This document shows positions 11,117 to 19,374 of a stretch of 64,000 nt of DNA, one piece after another. The notes below the pieces were generated by a model. That model was not told where the DNA came from and ran no database searches. It saw only the letters and a program-made list of their open reading frames with translations. Source of the DNA: an uncultured Nioella sp. (GTDB lineage: Bacteria; Pseudomonadota; Alphaproteobacteria; Rhodobacterales; Rhodobacteraceae). The number at the start of each line of letters is the position of its first letter. Position 1 is the stretch's first letter. A program made the translations under genes and the position numbers. The stretch spans positions 372,001-436,000 of the forward strand of contig CANLZL010000001.1 of NCBI GenBank assembly GCA_947495575.1, in the 5' to 3' direction.

Positions 11117-12286
11117 ATGTCAAAAACAACCATCGCCTCAATCGAAACCATTCTTGCCAGAGTAGGGCAGAGAAACCAGCTTCTTATCAAGGTGGTGACA
11201 GAGGCCGGGATCGTCGGATGGGGTGAAAGCGGCTTGTCAGCGCGTGAAGATGCCGTGGCCGCAACGGTCAATCATTTCTCAGATTTCCTGGTTGGACAGG
11301 ATGCCCGTCAGATCGGTCGGATTTGGCAGGAAAGCTATCGCAGTCAGTATTTTGAGGGCGGGCGTGTCCTGACCGCAGCCATGTCTGCAATTGATATTGC
11401 GCTGCATGACATCGTTGGCAAATGGCTCGACGTTCCGGTGTACCAGCTTTTGGGCGGTAAGCAGCGCGATGTCATCCCGACATTCGCCAGCTGTTCCGGG
11501 CGGACCCATGAAGAGCTGCTGGAAAAGGTTCAACGCCTTGTCGACGGTGGATGGGATTGTGTTCGGACGTACCCGGGCACTTTCGACGGGTTGCAGGACG
11601 ATGTTATCTACGACCCGCGGGCCAGTCTCCATCCTACTGCCGAAGAACTGATCGCGATCCGTGAAAAATTTGGACAGTCTCTTTCCCTGGGGATAGATCT
11701 GCACCATCGCCTGTCCGTGGCCGAAGCCGCCAGCTTTTGCAACATGATGCCATCTGGCACGCTCGATTTCATCGAGGAACCGATCCGCGCCGAAACCCCC
11801 GAAGCATATGGCGTGTTGCGTGGGATGACCAATATCCCTTTCGCCGTGGGCGAAGAATTCAGCTCGAAATGGGAGGCCGCGCGCTATCTTGAGGCCGGCC
11901 ACACCCAGTTCATGCGCCTCGATATCTGCAATATCGGCGGCTTCACCGAAGCGATGAAAGTGGCGGGCTGGAGCGAGCGTCACTATGTCGACCTGATGCC
12001 GCATAATCCGCTCGGCCCGATTTGTACCGCCGCAACGGTGCATATGTCAGCGGCAGTTCCGAATTTCAGCTGGTTGGAGACGCGTCAAAGCTGTGTTGAA
12101 AATCTCGGGTTCCACGACCCGGCGCTCTTTCCACAGCAAGTCGAAATGAAGGGGGCGGTTTATGTCGTTCCAGACACCCCTGGCCTCGGCGTTGAAGTCG
12201 ATGAAGAGGCCATCAAAAAACAAACCGCAACTCATGTTGAGCCGCCACATCTGCAGCGGCCTGACGGTTCTGTCACCAATTGGTGA
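11117..12286 (+). CDS. Enolase-superfamily sugar-acid dehydratase, galactonate/mannonate dehydratase-like
   Basis: This 389-aa mandelate racemase/muconate lactonizing family protein probably dehydrates an aldonate to a 2-keto-3-deoxy acid. Visible signatures are the capping domain (GWGESGLSAREDAV), SAIDIALHDIVGKWLDVPVYQLLGG, the metal-ligand strands GIDLHHRL (Asp plus His, as in D-galactonate dehydratase), DFIEEPI and VGEEF, and the C-terminal LMPHNPLGP histidine. The D-x-H and PHNP pattern points to the galactonate/mannonate dehydratase branch rather than the KxK racemase branch. It follows the sulfatase by 9 bp with GAGGT as ribosome site. The substrate is presumably the desulfated product or a derivative; its identity is unknown. 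Confidence 0.85.
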   Translation: MSKTTIASIETILARVGQRNQLLIKVVTEAGIVGWGESGLSAREDAVAATVNHFSDFLVGQDARQIGRIWQESYRSQYFEGGRVLTAAMSAIDIALHDIVGKWLDVPVYQLLGGKQRDVIPTFASCSGRTHEELLEKVQRLVDGGWDCVRTYPGTFDGLQDDVIYDPRASLHPTAEELIAIREKFGQSLSLGIDLHHRLSVAEAASFCNMMPSGTLDFIEEPIRAETPEAYGVLRGMTNIPFAVGEEFSSKWEAARYLEAGHTQFMRLDICNIGGFTEAMKVAGWSERHYVDLMPHNPLGPICTAATVHMSAAVPNFSWLETRQSCVENLGFHDPALFPQQVEMKGAVYVVPDTPGLGVEVDEEAIKKQTATHVEPPHLQRPDGSVTNW

Positions 12287-12331
12287 CATCACGAAGTGAG
12301 ACAAAGTTTCACGCAGAGGAGGAAACGGAAA

Positions 12332-14266
12332 ATGTCAAAAATATCAGTATTTAAGAGGCGACTCGCCTCCGGCTTTGCCGGTGCAGCGTTGGTTGCCGCA
12401 GCGAGCCTGCCGGCCGCCGCCTGGGAGGAGGCGCCGATGCTGGCCGAGATGGTCGCAAGTGGTGATCTGCCACCGTTGGAAGAGCGCCTGCCGACCGAGC
12501 CCATGGTCATGGAAGTTCTCGATAGTATCGGTGAGTATGGTGGTACTCTGCGTCGCGCCATTCTTGGTGGCGGTGACCAACACAACATCGTTCGCCTGAT
12601 CGGTACCGAAGGTCTGGTTCGCTGGAGTGCGGACTGGTCAGAACTTCTTCCTAATATTGCCTCTGACTGGACAGTCAGCGATGACGCATCGACGTTTACC
12701 TTTACCCTGCGTGAAGGCATGCGTTGGTCTGATGGTGCGCCCTTTACCGTCGACGACATCATGTTCTGGTACGAGGTTCTGACTGACGAACGCTTGACGC
12801 CCACACCACACAGCAACTTTGTTGGCCCATCGGGTGTTGTTGAAGTGACGCAGGTCGACGATCTGACGGTTCAGTTTCAATTCGGTGAACCGAACGGCTT
12901 GTTCCTGCAGAACATGGCCTATGGCTTTGGTTACTATGTGGTGAACTATCCTCGTCACTATCTCGGCCAGTTCCATATCGATCATAACCCGGATGTGCAG
13001 GAATTGGTTGACGCCGAGCCCGCCGCCAATGATTGGGTTTCGCTGTTTAATCTGCGTGCCGGGCCAATGCATACGCCGCTTTACTGGCAGAATCCCGATC
13101 GCCCAACCCTGCATCCTTGGCATCTTGTCAACGCATATGGGTCATCTGATCGTGTGATCGCGGAACGGAACCCATATTTCTGGAAAGTTGATCCAGAAGG
13201 GAACCAATTGCCTTACATCGACCGGATTACGTGGGATCAGGTGGAGGACGCTGAGTCCATTCTGCTGCGGGCCTTTAATGGTGAGATCGACTATATGACT
13301 CGTCACATCGGTCGTCCTACGAACTTGGCTGCTCTGACTGACAACCAAGATCGCGGGCAGTATCACTTCTATGAGGTGAACGACCTTCCGTCGAACATGG
13401 CGATCCTGATGTTCAACCTGAACCACCCAGAACCGGCCATCAATGAGATCGTGAACAACCGCGATTTCCGCCTTGCAGTCAGCCATGCGGTTGATCGCCA
13501 GGAAATCATCGACCTGGTCTATCTTGGCGCTGGCCGTCCGGCCCAAACCGCGCCGCAGCCTGCCGCACCGTTCTATCAAGAACGTTGGGCCACCCAGTTC
13601 ACTGAGTTCGATCCCGATCTGGCCAATGAATTGCTTGACGGAATGGGCCTTGATCAACGCGACAGCGATGGTTACCGCCTGCGTCCCGATGGTGAGCGTT
13701 TCACATTGGTCTTCATGGTTGCAGACGTCTTCGGCGTTCAATTCCCTGATGTGATGGAATTGGTATCCGAATATGCCGCCGATGTTGGCCTTGATTTCCA
13801 GGTACGTGCAACCGACCGGTCGCGCTTGATCGAGATCGTGTCCTCGTCCGAGCATGACGCTTACCTTTGGAACTGTGGTGGTGGTCAATCTGACGCCTAC
13901 ACCAACCCATACTGCTATGTTCCAACAGGCAACGCCGTCTTCTGGGCGCCTGAATGGACCGCATGGGGCTCCAACCGCGATCCTGAAAACGCCCCACCGG
14001 CGCATATTCAGGCTCTCTTCGACGCCTATGACGCAGTGCAAACCACTGGCGACCCGGCGGAACAAGAGGCAGCCTTGGTCAACCTGATCGAATTGGCAAC
14101 GCATGAGTTGCTGACCGTTGGTCTGGTGCAGCCTGATCCTGTCTACGGTATTGCCCGCAACAATGTGCGCAATTACCCGAACCCAATGCCAATTGCTGGT
14201 CAGTTGTGGACCCCTGCACCTTATACGGCGCAGATCTACTTCGAGGGTGGCGCGAACCTTCCCTAA
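12332..14266 (+). CDS. ABC importer substrate-binding protein, Dpp/oligosaccharide type (family 5)
   Basis: This is a periplasmic solute-binding protein of 644 aa, longer than typical DppA (~535 aa). An N-terminal signal peptide is visible (RRLASGFAGAALVAAASLPAAAW). It continues with LPPLEERLPTEP and IGEYGGTLRRA, a start characteristic of the Dpp-like proteins that bind oligosaccharides in other bacteria (known for Thermotoga homologues). WTVSDDASTFTFTLREGMRWSDG is the family 5 hallmark. The ATG at 12332 has AGAGGAGG upstream; the track start at 12296 is too early. The product feeds the four transporter genes downstream. Substrate inferred: a sulfated sugar or short oligosaccharide. Confidence 0.87.
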   Translation: MSKISVFKRRLASGFAGAALVAAASLPAAAWEEAPMLAEMVASGDLPPLEERLPTEPMVMEVLDSIGEYGGTLRRAILGGGDQHNIVRLIGTEGLVRWSADWSELLPNIASDWTVSDDASTFTFTLREGMRWSDGAPFTVDDIMFWYEVLTDERLTPTPHSNFVGPSGVVEVTQVDDLTVQFQFGEPNGLFLQNMAYGFGYYVVNYPRHYLGQFHIDHNPDVQELVDAEPAANDWVSLFNLRAGPMHTPLYWQNPDRPTLHPWHLVNAYGSSDRVIAERNPYFWKVDPEGNQLPYIDRITWDQVEDAESILLRAFNGEIDYMTRHIGRPTNLAALTDNQDRGQYHFYEVNDLPSNMAILMFNLNHPEPAINEIVNNRDFRLAVSHAVDRQEIIDLVYLGAGRPAQTAPQPAAPFYQERWATQFTEFDPDLANELLDGMGLDQRDSDGYRLRPDGERFTLVFMVADVFGVQFPDVMELVSEYAADVGLDFQVRATDRSRLIEIVSSSEHDAYLWNCGGGQSDAYTNPYCYVPTGNAVFWAPEWTAWGSNRDPENAPPAHIQALFDAYDAVQTTGDPAEQEAALVNLIELATHELLTVGLVQPDPVYGIARNNVRNYPNPMPIAGQLWTPAPYTAQIYFEGGANLP

Positions 14267-14277
14267 AGACTGACTTA

Positions 14278-14354
14278 GGGCCATCCCTCCTCCACAATCT
14301 GAGGATGGCCCGAGCAACGGGGGTGAGACCACCGTCTTCCCAGGTCTCACCCCC
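14278..14354 (+). terminator. Two tandem intercistronic hairpins after the binding-protein gene
   Basis: GGGCCATCC (14278-14286) pairs with GGATGGCCC (14303-14311), and GGGGGTGAGACC (14319-14330) pairs with GGTCTCACCCCC (14343-14354). Both stems are perfect and neither is followed by a U tract. They sit in the 153-bp gap between the binding protein and the first permease. They probably protect the upstream mRNA or attenuate, so that binding protein outnumbers permease. Confidence 0.65.
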
Positions 14355-14419
14355 AAATAACCGCGGGTGCCTTTCGCACATCGTCGGTCCGCGCCGGCAC
14401 AACTTTAAGGATTAAGGAC

Positions 14420-15403
14420 ATGCTGGGATTTCTCCTGCGTCGCCTGCTGTACATGATACCGACCGTTTTCTTGGTCTCGGTGGTGACGTTCATCATCATC
14501 CAATTGCCGCCCGGCGACTATCTGGACACTCTTGCCGCAGAGATGAGCGACTCGGGTGGGTTGGACGAAGGCACCATGCAGGCGTTGACTGAACAATATG
14601 GGCTGGGACAGCCGATCTATGTTCAATACTACAAATGGATGTCTGGCATCCTGCTGGACGGAAATTTTGGCATCTCGTTCGAACGCAACCTTCCTGTGAA
14701 CGACTTGATCTGGGACCGCCTCGGCTGGACCTTCACGATCTCGATCCTGACGCTGCTTTTCATTTGGGCTGTTGCATTGCCCATCGGAATTTACTCCGCC
14801 GTTCGCAAGTATTCCGTCGGAGACTACGCCGCGACCTTCTTTGGTTTCATCGGTCTTGCGGTCCCTAACTTTCTGCTGGCACTGGTCATGATGTATGTGG
14901 CCTTCAAGTATTTCGGCCAAAGCGTCGGCGGGCTTGTCAGCCCCGAATATCTGGAAGAGCCATGGAGCTGGGAGAAATTCGTCGACCTGCTCAAGCATAT
15001 TTGGATGCCCATTGTTGTTGTTGGCACGTCTGGTGCCGCAGCCCTGATCCGTATCATGCGCGCAAACCTGTTGGATGAGCTTTATCGCCCGTATGTGGTG
15101 ACGGCCCGTGCCAAGGGCATGTCAGAATTCCAATTGCTGCTGCGCTACCCCGTGCGTGTTGCGTTGAACCCATTTGTGTCCACCATCGGGTGGATCCTTC
15201 CGACGCTTGTATCAGGTGAGATTATCGTGGCCGTGGTGATGAACCTGCCGACAACTGGCCCGCTTCTGCTGCGCGCCCTTTTGGTTCAGGACATGTACCT
15301 TGCCGGCTCGCTCATCCTGATCGTCAGCCTTCTTACCGTGCTTGGCACGCTCATTTCCGACCTGCTTTTGGCCTGGATTGACCCGAGGATCCGTTACCAA
15401 TGA
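14420..15403 (+). CDS. ABC importer permease, DppB-like
   Basis: This inner-membrane permease of 327 aa pairs with the next gene to form the Dpp-type channel. The N-terminus LLRRLLYMIPTVFLVSVVTFIIIQL is the first of about six membrane spans and is typical of DppB. The cytoplasmic coupling loop reads RIMRANLLDELYRPYVVTARAKGMSE, the EAA motif that docks the ATPases. AAGGA precedes the ATG. It overlaps the next gene by 4 bp. Confidence 0.92.
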   Translation: MLGFLLRRLLYMIPTVFLVSVVTFIIIQLPPGDYLDTLAAEMSDSGGLDEGTMQALTEQYGLGQPIYVQYYKWMSGILLDGNFGISFERNLPVNDLIWDRLGWTFTISILTLLFIWAVALPIGIYSAVRKYSVGDYAATFFGFIGLAVPNFLLALVMMYVAFKYFGQSVGGLVSPEYLEEPWSWEKFVDLLKHIWMPIVVVGTSGAAALIRIMRANLLDELYRPYVVTARAKGMSEFQLLLRYPVRVALNPFVSTIGWILPTLVSGEIIVAVVMNLPTTGPLLLRALLVQDMYLAGSLILIVSLLTVLGTLISDLLLAWIDPRIRYQ

Positions 15404-16539
15404 CCTCCGTAACAGAAAATATCCCCGTCGATAACGAGCCTCAGGCCCCTGAGCTGCTTGGCCCGCGCGCCCTTATGTGGCGCAAGTTCCGCCGCCACCG
15501 GATTGCCTATTTCAGCCTCTGGATCGTCGGCATCATCTATTTCATTGCTCTGTTTGGCGATTTCGTAGCGCCACAGGCCCATGATGAGCGCAACCGCCGG
15601 GCTATCTTTGCCCCGCCACAAGGCATTCATTTCATTGTAGAAGAGGAAGACGGCAGTCGTCACTTCCAGATCCATGCACGTCGCCTGCAAATGGAAATTG
15701 ACCGCGCCACGATGCGCCGGACCTATGAAGAGGACCCCAATGATATCATTCCACTAGGGTTTTTCGTTGAAGGCCATGAATATGACCTGCTTTGGATGAT
15801 CCCATCCAACACGCATCTCTTTGGACCCGTGGATGCCGATGACCACGTCTACTTCTTCGGTTCGGATCGGTTGGGGCGTGATATCTTGAGCCGGATTATC
15901 ATCGGCACCAAAATCTCGATGTCGATCGGCCTTGTCGGCGTCGCGATCTCACTGATCGTGGGTGTTACGCTTGGTGGCATCTCTGGCTATTACGGCGGGT
16001 GGATCGACAATATTATCCAACGTCTGATCGAGTTCATTCGCTCAATTCCGACCATTCCTTTGTGGATGGGGCTTGCCGCCGCAATCCCGCTCGACTGGCC
16101 ACCACTTCGAACGTATTTCGTGGTGACAATCATCGTCTCGATGATCGGGTGGACGTCACTGGCGCGCGAGGTGAGAGGCAAGTTCCTATCGCTCAGGAAC
16201 GAGGATTTCATTACCGCCGCACGCCTTGACGGGCTGACCGATTGGCAAGTGATCCGCAAGCATATGGTGCCGAGCTTCTCGTCTCATATCATCGCGTCTC
16301 TGACACTGGCGGTGCCGTTGATGATCCTCGCGGAAACCTCGCTCAGCTTCCTTGGTATTGGCTTGCAGCCGCCCATCGTAAGCTGGGGCACTCTCCTGAA
16401 AGAGGCACAGAATATCCGCACCATCATCGAGGCCCCATGGCTTCTGATTGCACCGGGCACGATGATTGTCATCGCGGTGCTGGCCCTTAACTTCTTAGGA
16501 GACGGCCTTCGTGATGCCGCTGACCCACATGCCCACTGA
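15400..16539 (+). CDS. ABC importer permease, DppC-like with enlarged first periplasmic loop
   Basis: This is the second permease of the Dpp-type importer. It is 379 aa, about 80 longer than usual DppC. The extra length is a charged segment after the first span (starting near PQAHDERNRR and ending near FGPVDADDHVYFFG) that should lie in the periplasm. The conserved FGSDRLGRDILSRII entry, ISGYYGGWID, the EAA loop with AARLDGLTDWQVIRKHMVP and the LAETSLSFLGIGLQPP end are clear. Such insertions occur in oligosaccharide-type Dpp systems; a role in substrate handling is inference. Confidence 0.9.
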   Translation: MTSVTENIPVDNEPQAPELLGPRALMWRKFRRHRIAYFSLWIVGIIYFIALFGDFVAPQAHDERNRRAIFAPPQGIHFIVEEEDGSRHFQIHARRLQMEIDRATMRRTYEEDPNDIIPLGFFVEGHEYDLLWMIPSNTHLFGPVDADDHVYFFGSDRLGRDILSRIIIGTKISMSIGLVGVAISLIVGVTLGGISGYYGGWIDNIIQRLIEFIRSIPTIPLWMGLAAAIPLDWPPLRTYFVVTIIVSMIGWTSLAREVRGKFLSLRNEDFITAARLDGLTDWQVIRKHMVPSFSSHIIASLTLAVPLMILAETSLSFLGIGLQPPIVSWGTLLKEAQNIRTIIEAPWLLIAPGTMIVIAVLALNFLGDGLRDAADPHAH

Positions 16540-17569
16540 TATGAATTCCATCCCCGCCCCTGAAGGGCTGCCGCTGGTCGAAATGCGCGGCCTCAAGACT
16601 CACTTTTTTACCGATGACGGGATCGTCAAGGCGGTAGAAGGCGTTGATCTGGACGTCTATTCCAACCGGACGCTGTGCATCCTTGGTGAATCGGGTTGCG
16701 GCAAGTCGATCATGGCGAGGTCTATTCTGCGCATTGTCGATAACCCTGGCCGGATCACGGCCGGATGCATCGTTTATCGTGCGGCGGATGGTCAAACCAT
16801 CGACCTGGCAAAGGCGCGTCCCGGCAGCAAAGAATTGCGTGAGGTGCGTGGCCAAGACATCTCGATGATCTTCCAGGAACCGATGTCATCGCTTGGTCCG
16901 ATAACTAAGATCGGCAAACAGATCGTGGAAACGATCCTGTTGCACCGCGACATGAACAAAGCGGAGGCCAAGGAAGCCGCGATAGAACTTCTTGATCGGG
17001 TGGGTATTCCCAAACCGGCCGAACGGTTTGAGGCCTATCCGTTCGAATTGTCCGGCGGCATGCGCCAACGCGCTATGATCGCGATGGCCTTGTCTTGTCA
17101 GCCACGATTGTTGATTGCAGATGAGCCAACCACAGCTCTTGATGTGACCACTCAGGCGCAGATCCTAGATCTGATTGCCGAGCTCAAGGAAGAGTTTCAA
17201 ATGGGCGTGATGCTTATCACCCATGATCTGGGTGTGGTTGCCGAAGTCGCCGAAGATGTGGCCGTCATGTATATGGGCAAGGTGGTGGAAAAGGGCGATG
17301 TCTATTCGATTTTTGAAAACCCGCAGCATCCCTATACCCGTGCTCTGTTGCAATCGGTGCCCCGAATTGGCGCTGAGAAACGCAGCAGGCTGCCGGCCAT
17401 CCGCGGCATGGTTCCCCATCCGCTCGCGCGTCCGTCTGGCTGCACCTTCCGCACCCGTTGCGACAGTTTCATGCCGGGCATTTGTGACCAGCGCCAACCA
17501 GCTTTGAAGCCGAAAGGCGACAGCGAAGTGGCCTGTTTCCTGCATTCCGAAGAGGTGAGCCATGACTGA
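16514..17569 (+). CDS. ABC importer ATPase, DppD-like
   Basis: This is the first of two ATPase subunits (351 aa). Walker A is GESGCGKS, the Q-loop segment IFQEPMSSL, the signature LSGGMRQR and Walker B LLIADEPTTALD; the C-terminal oligopeptide-type extension has GCTFRTRC and two further cysteines (about residues 310-345), often a 4Fe-4S or structural site in this group. The gene overlaps the DppC-like stop. GTG 16511, ATG 16514, ATG 16529 and ATG 16541 are all possible starts; AGGAG at 16497 favours 16511 or 16514. Confidence 0.9.
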   Translation: MPLTHMPTDMNSIPAPEGLPLVEMRGLKTHFFTDDGIVKAVEGVDLDVYSNRTLCILGESGCGKSIMARSILRIVDNPGRITAGCIVYRAADGQTIDLAKARPGSKELREVRGQDISMIFQEPMSSLGPITKIGKQIVETILLHRDMNKAEAKEAAIELLDRVGIPKPAERFEAYPFELSGGMRQRAMIAMALSCQPRLLIADEPTTALDVTTQAQILDLIAELKEEFQMGVMLITHDLGVVAEVAEDVAVMYMGKVVEKGDVYSIFENPQHPYTRALLQSVPRIGAEKRSRLPAIRGMVPHPLARPSGCTFRTRCDSFMPGICDQRQPALKPKGDSEVACFLHSEEVSHD

Positions 17570-18545
17570 GACCATTCTCGAAGTTGACGGCCTCAACATG
17601 TACTTCCCGACCGGCGGGGGCATGTTCAAAAAATCCGATGCCGTGGTCAAAGCGGTCAATAACGTGTCGTTTGACGTCAAACGCGGCGAAACCTTTGGCA
17701 TCGTTGGAGAAAGCGGTTCGGGCAAGACGACGCTTGGGCGTTGCATCATGCGGGTGTTGAACCCTACCGACGGTGAGATCACGTTCAACCGCAAAGACAA
17801 ACCGCAGGTCGAACTTGTATCCGGTGACAAACAGACTTTGCGTGATGTCTGGCGGGACATGCGAATGGTCTTTCAGGATCCGCAATCCTCGCTCAACCCG
17901 CGTCTGCGCGTGTTGGACATCGTGGGACAGGTCCTCGCGACCACGGAAGGAATGAAGGGCAAGGCCTTGTCAGACCGCGTGTCGGAGTTGTTGGAACAGG
18001 TTGGCCTGCGCCCGGAATTCCTGATGCGGTACCCGAACGCATTCTCGGGCGGTCAACGCCAGAGATTAGGCATTGCACGGGCCCTTGCCACAAACCCAGA
18101 GCTGATCATTGCGGATGAAGCGGTTTCTGCGCTCGATGTTTCCATTCAGGCGCAAACTCTGAATCTGATGCAGGATCTGCAGGAAGAATTCGACCTGACC
18201 TACATCTTCATCGCGCATGATCTGGCCGTGGTGGAACATATCTGCGATCGGATTGCCGTGATGTATTTGGGTGAGATCGTGGAATTGGCGACGGCTGAGG
18301 AATTGTTCCGCGACCCCAAACATCCCTATACACGTGCGCTGCTGTCCGCGGTGCCGATCCCGGATCCAAGGGCGCGGCGTGGTCAGCGGGAAAAAGTGCG
18401 CCTTGCCGATGGTGCACAATCCACCGAGGGTTGCCGTTTCGCCAATCGGTGCCCTTTCGCAACCGACCTTTGCCGCAACACGGCGCCGCCAAAGAAGAAT
18501 ATCTCAGGTGCTGATGTGTTGTGTCATTTCGCAGGGGAAGTTTGA
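17562..18545 (+). CDS. ABC importer ATPase, DppF-like
   Basis: This is the second ATPase subunit (327 aa), partner of the DppD-like protein. Walker A is GESGSGKTT, the Q-loop VFQDPQSSLNPR, the signature FSGGQRQR and Walker B LIIADEAVSALD. EAVSALD, rather than the commoner EPVSALD, is a mild variant. The C-terminus GCRFANRCPFATDLC is the usual cysteine-containing tail. It overlaps dppD by 8 bp and ends the operon, convergent with the IclR gene 33 bp away. Confidence 0.91.
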   Translation: MTETILEVDGLNMYFPTGGGMFKKSDAVVKAVNNVSFDVKRGETFGIVGESGSGKTTLGRCIMRVLNPTDGEITFNRKDKPQVELVSGDKQTLRDVWRDMRMVFQDPQSSLNPRLRVLDIVGQVLATTEGMKGKALSDRVSELLEQVGLRPEFLMRYPNAFSGGQRQRLGIARALATNPELIIADEAVSALDVSIQAQTLNLMQDLQEEFDLTYIFIAHDLAVVEHICDRIAVMYLGEIVELATAEELFRDPKHPYTRALLSAVPIPDPRARRGQREKVRLADGAQSTEGCRFANRCPFATDLCRNTAPPKKNISGADVLCHFAGEV

Positions 18546-18578
18546 CATCGGCCCAGGGTACAATCGGGCATAGCTTGT

Positions 18579-19358
18579 CTATTGCTCGGTTGTGACCAAC
18601 TGGGACAGCTCAAACGCGGCTTCTTTCAACGTGTCAAGGTATTCCAGTGCCCGTGAGATTGTGAAGCGTTGCGTTGGCGCATGGAATGAAAGTGTCGCCA
18701 GCAAGCGCCCGTTCGTGTCCATGATTGGAACCGCGACAGCGATCATATCAGTCATGAACTCTTCTCTGTCTACGGCATAGCCCTGCTGTCGGATCGCACG
18801 GATTTCGGCCAGAAGGTCGTCACGATTGGTGAGGGAATTTGCGGTCCGTTGTTCCAACTCGGCCGCCTTCAAAAACCGTTGCAAATGGCGGGAGTCCAGC
18901 GCGCTGAGATACATTTTTCCTGACGCAGTGCAATGGAACGGCACGCGCGTGCCAATCGGTAGCTGGATGCGCAGCGGCCACTCAGTTTCGACCCGCTCAA
19001 GGTAGATCATCTCGTGGCGGTCGGGCAGGGCGATGTTGCAGGTCTCACCGATCACTTTGCTCAACCGTGTCAGGATGACCTGACGGGCCGTTCGAATACG
19101 CAGCGAAGACAAAATACCCCCGGCCAACTGCCTGAGGCGTGGACCGGGGGAATAGGTTCGACCGTCCATGTCGCGCTGTAGGAAATCTTCCTCCTCAAGC
19201 GTGGCAAACAGCCGGTGGATGGTTGGTTTGGGAAGGCCGATCGCGGTATTGACCTCTGTCGGGGTCACCGGAACGCCGGCCTTCGCCACTTCCTCAAGGA
19301 CGAGAAGAAGGCGTAGGTTGCTGGGAATGGTTTCCCGACCTCCTCCATCTCCGTCCAT
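18579..19358 (-). CDS. IclR-family regulator of the isethionate/TRAP cluster (IseR-like)
   Basis: This is a predicted regulator of 259 aa. Residues ~10-75 are the IclR winged helix (VTPTEVNTAIGLPKPTIHRLFATLE, in part). The remainder is the IclR effector domain with CNIALPDRHEMIYLERVE, PFHCTASGKMYL and the AVAVPIMDTNGRLLATLSF strand. It lies 16 bp after the TRAP large permease and is probably the last gene of that operon. An IclR regulator is known from isethionate gene clusters in other bacteria, which supports the role. Two inverted repeats in the divergent promoter at 22783-22853 are candidate targets. Confidence 0.87.
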   Translation of the reverse strand: MDGDGGGRETIPSNLRLLLVLEEVAKAGVPVTPTEVNTAIGLPKPTIHRLFATLEEEDFLQRDMDGRTYSPGPRLRQLAGGILSSLRIRTARQVILTRLSKVIGETCNIALPDRHEMIYLERVETEWPLRIQLPIGTRVPFHCTASGKMYLSALDSRHLQRFLKAAELEQRTANSLTNRDDLLAEIRAIRQQGYAVDREEFMTDMIAVAVPIMDTNGRLLATLSFHAPTQRFTISRALEYLDTLKEAAFELSQLVTTEQ

Positions 19359-19374
19359 GGGCGCCTCCTTTGTC

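Noticed and set aside
13142-14356. 404-aa minus-strand ORF opposite the Dpp-type binding protein
   Set aside because: Antisense shadow that also crosses the two hairpins; no recognisable motif.
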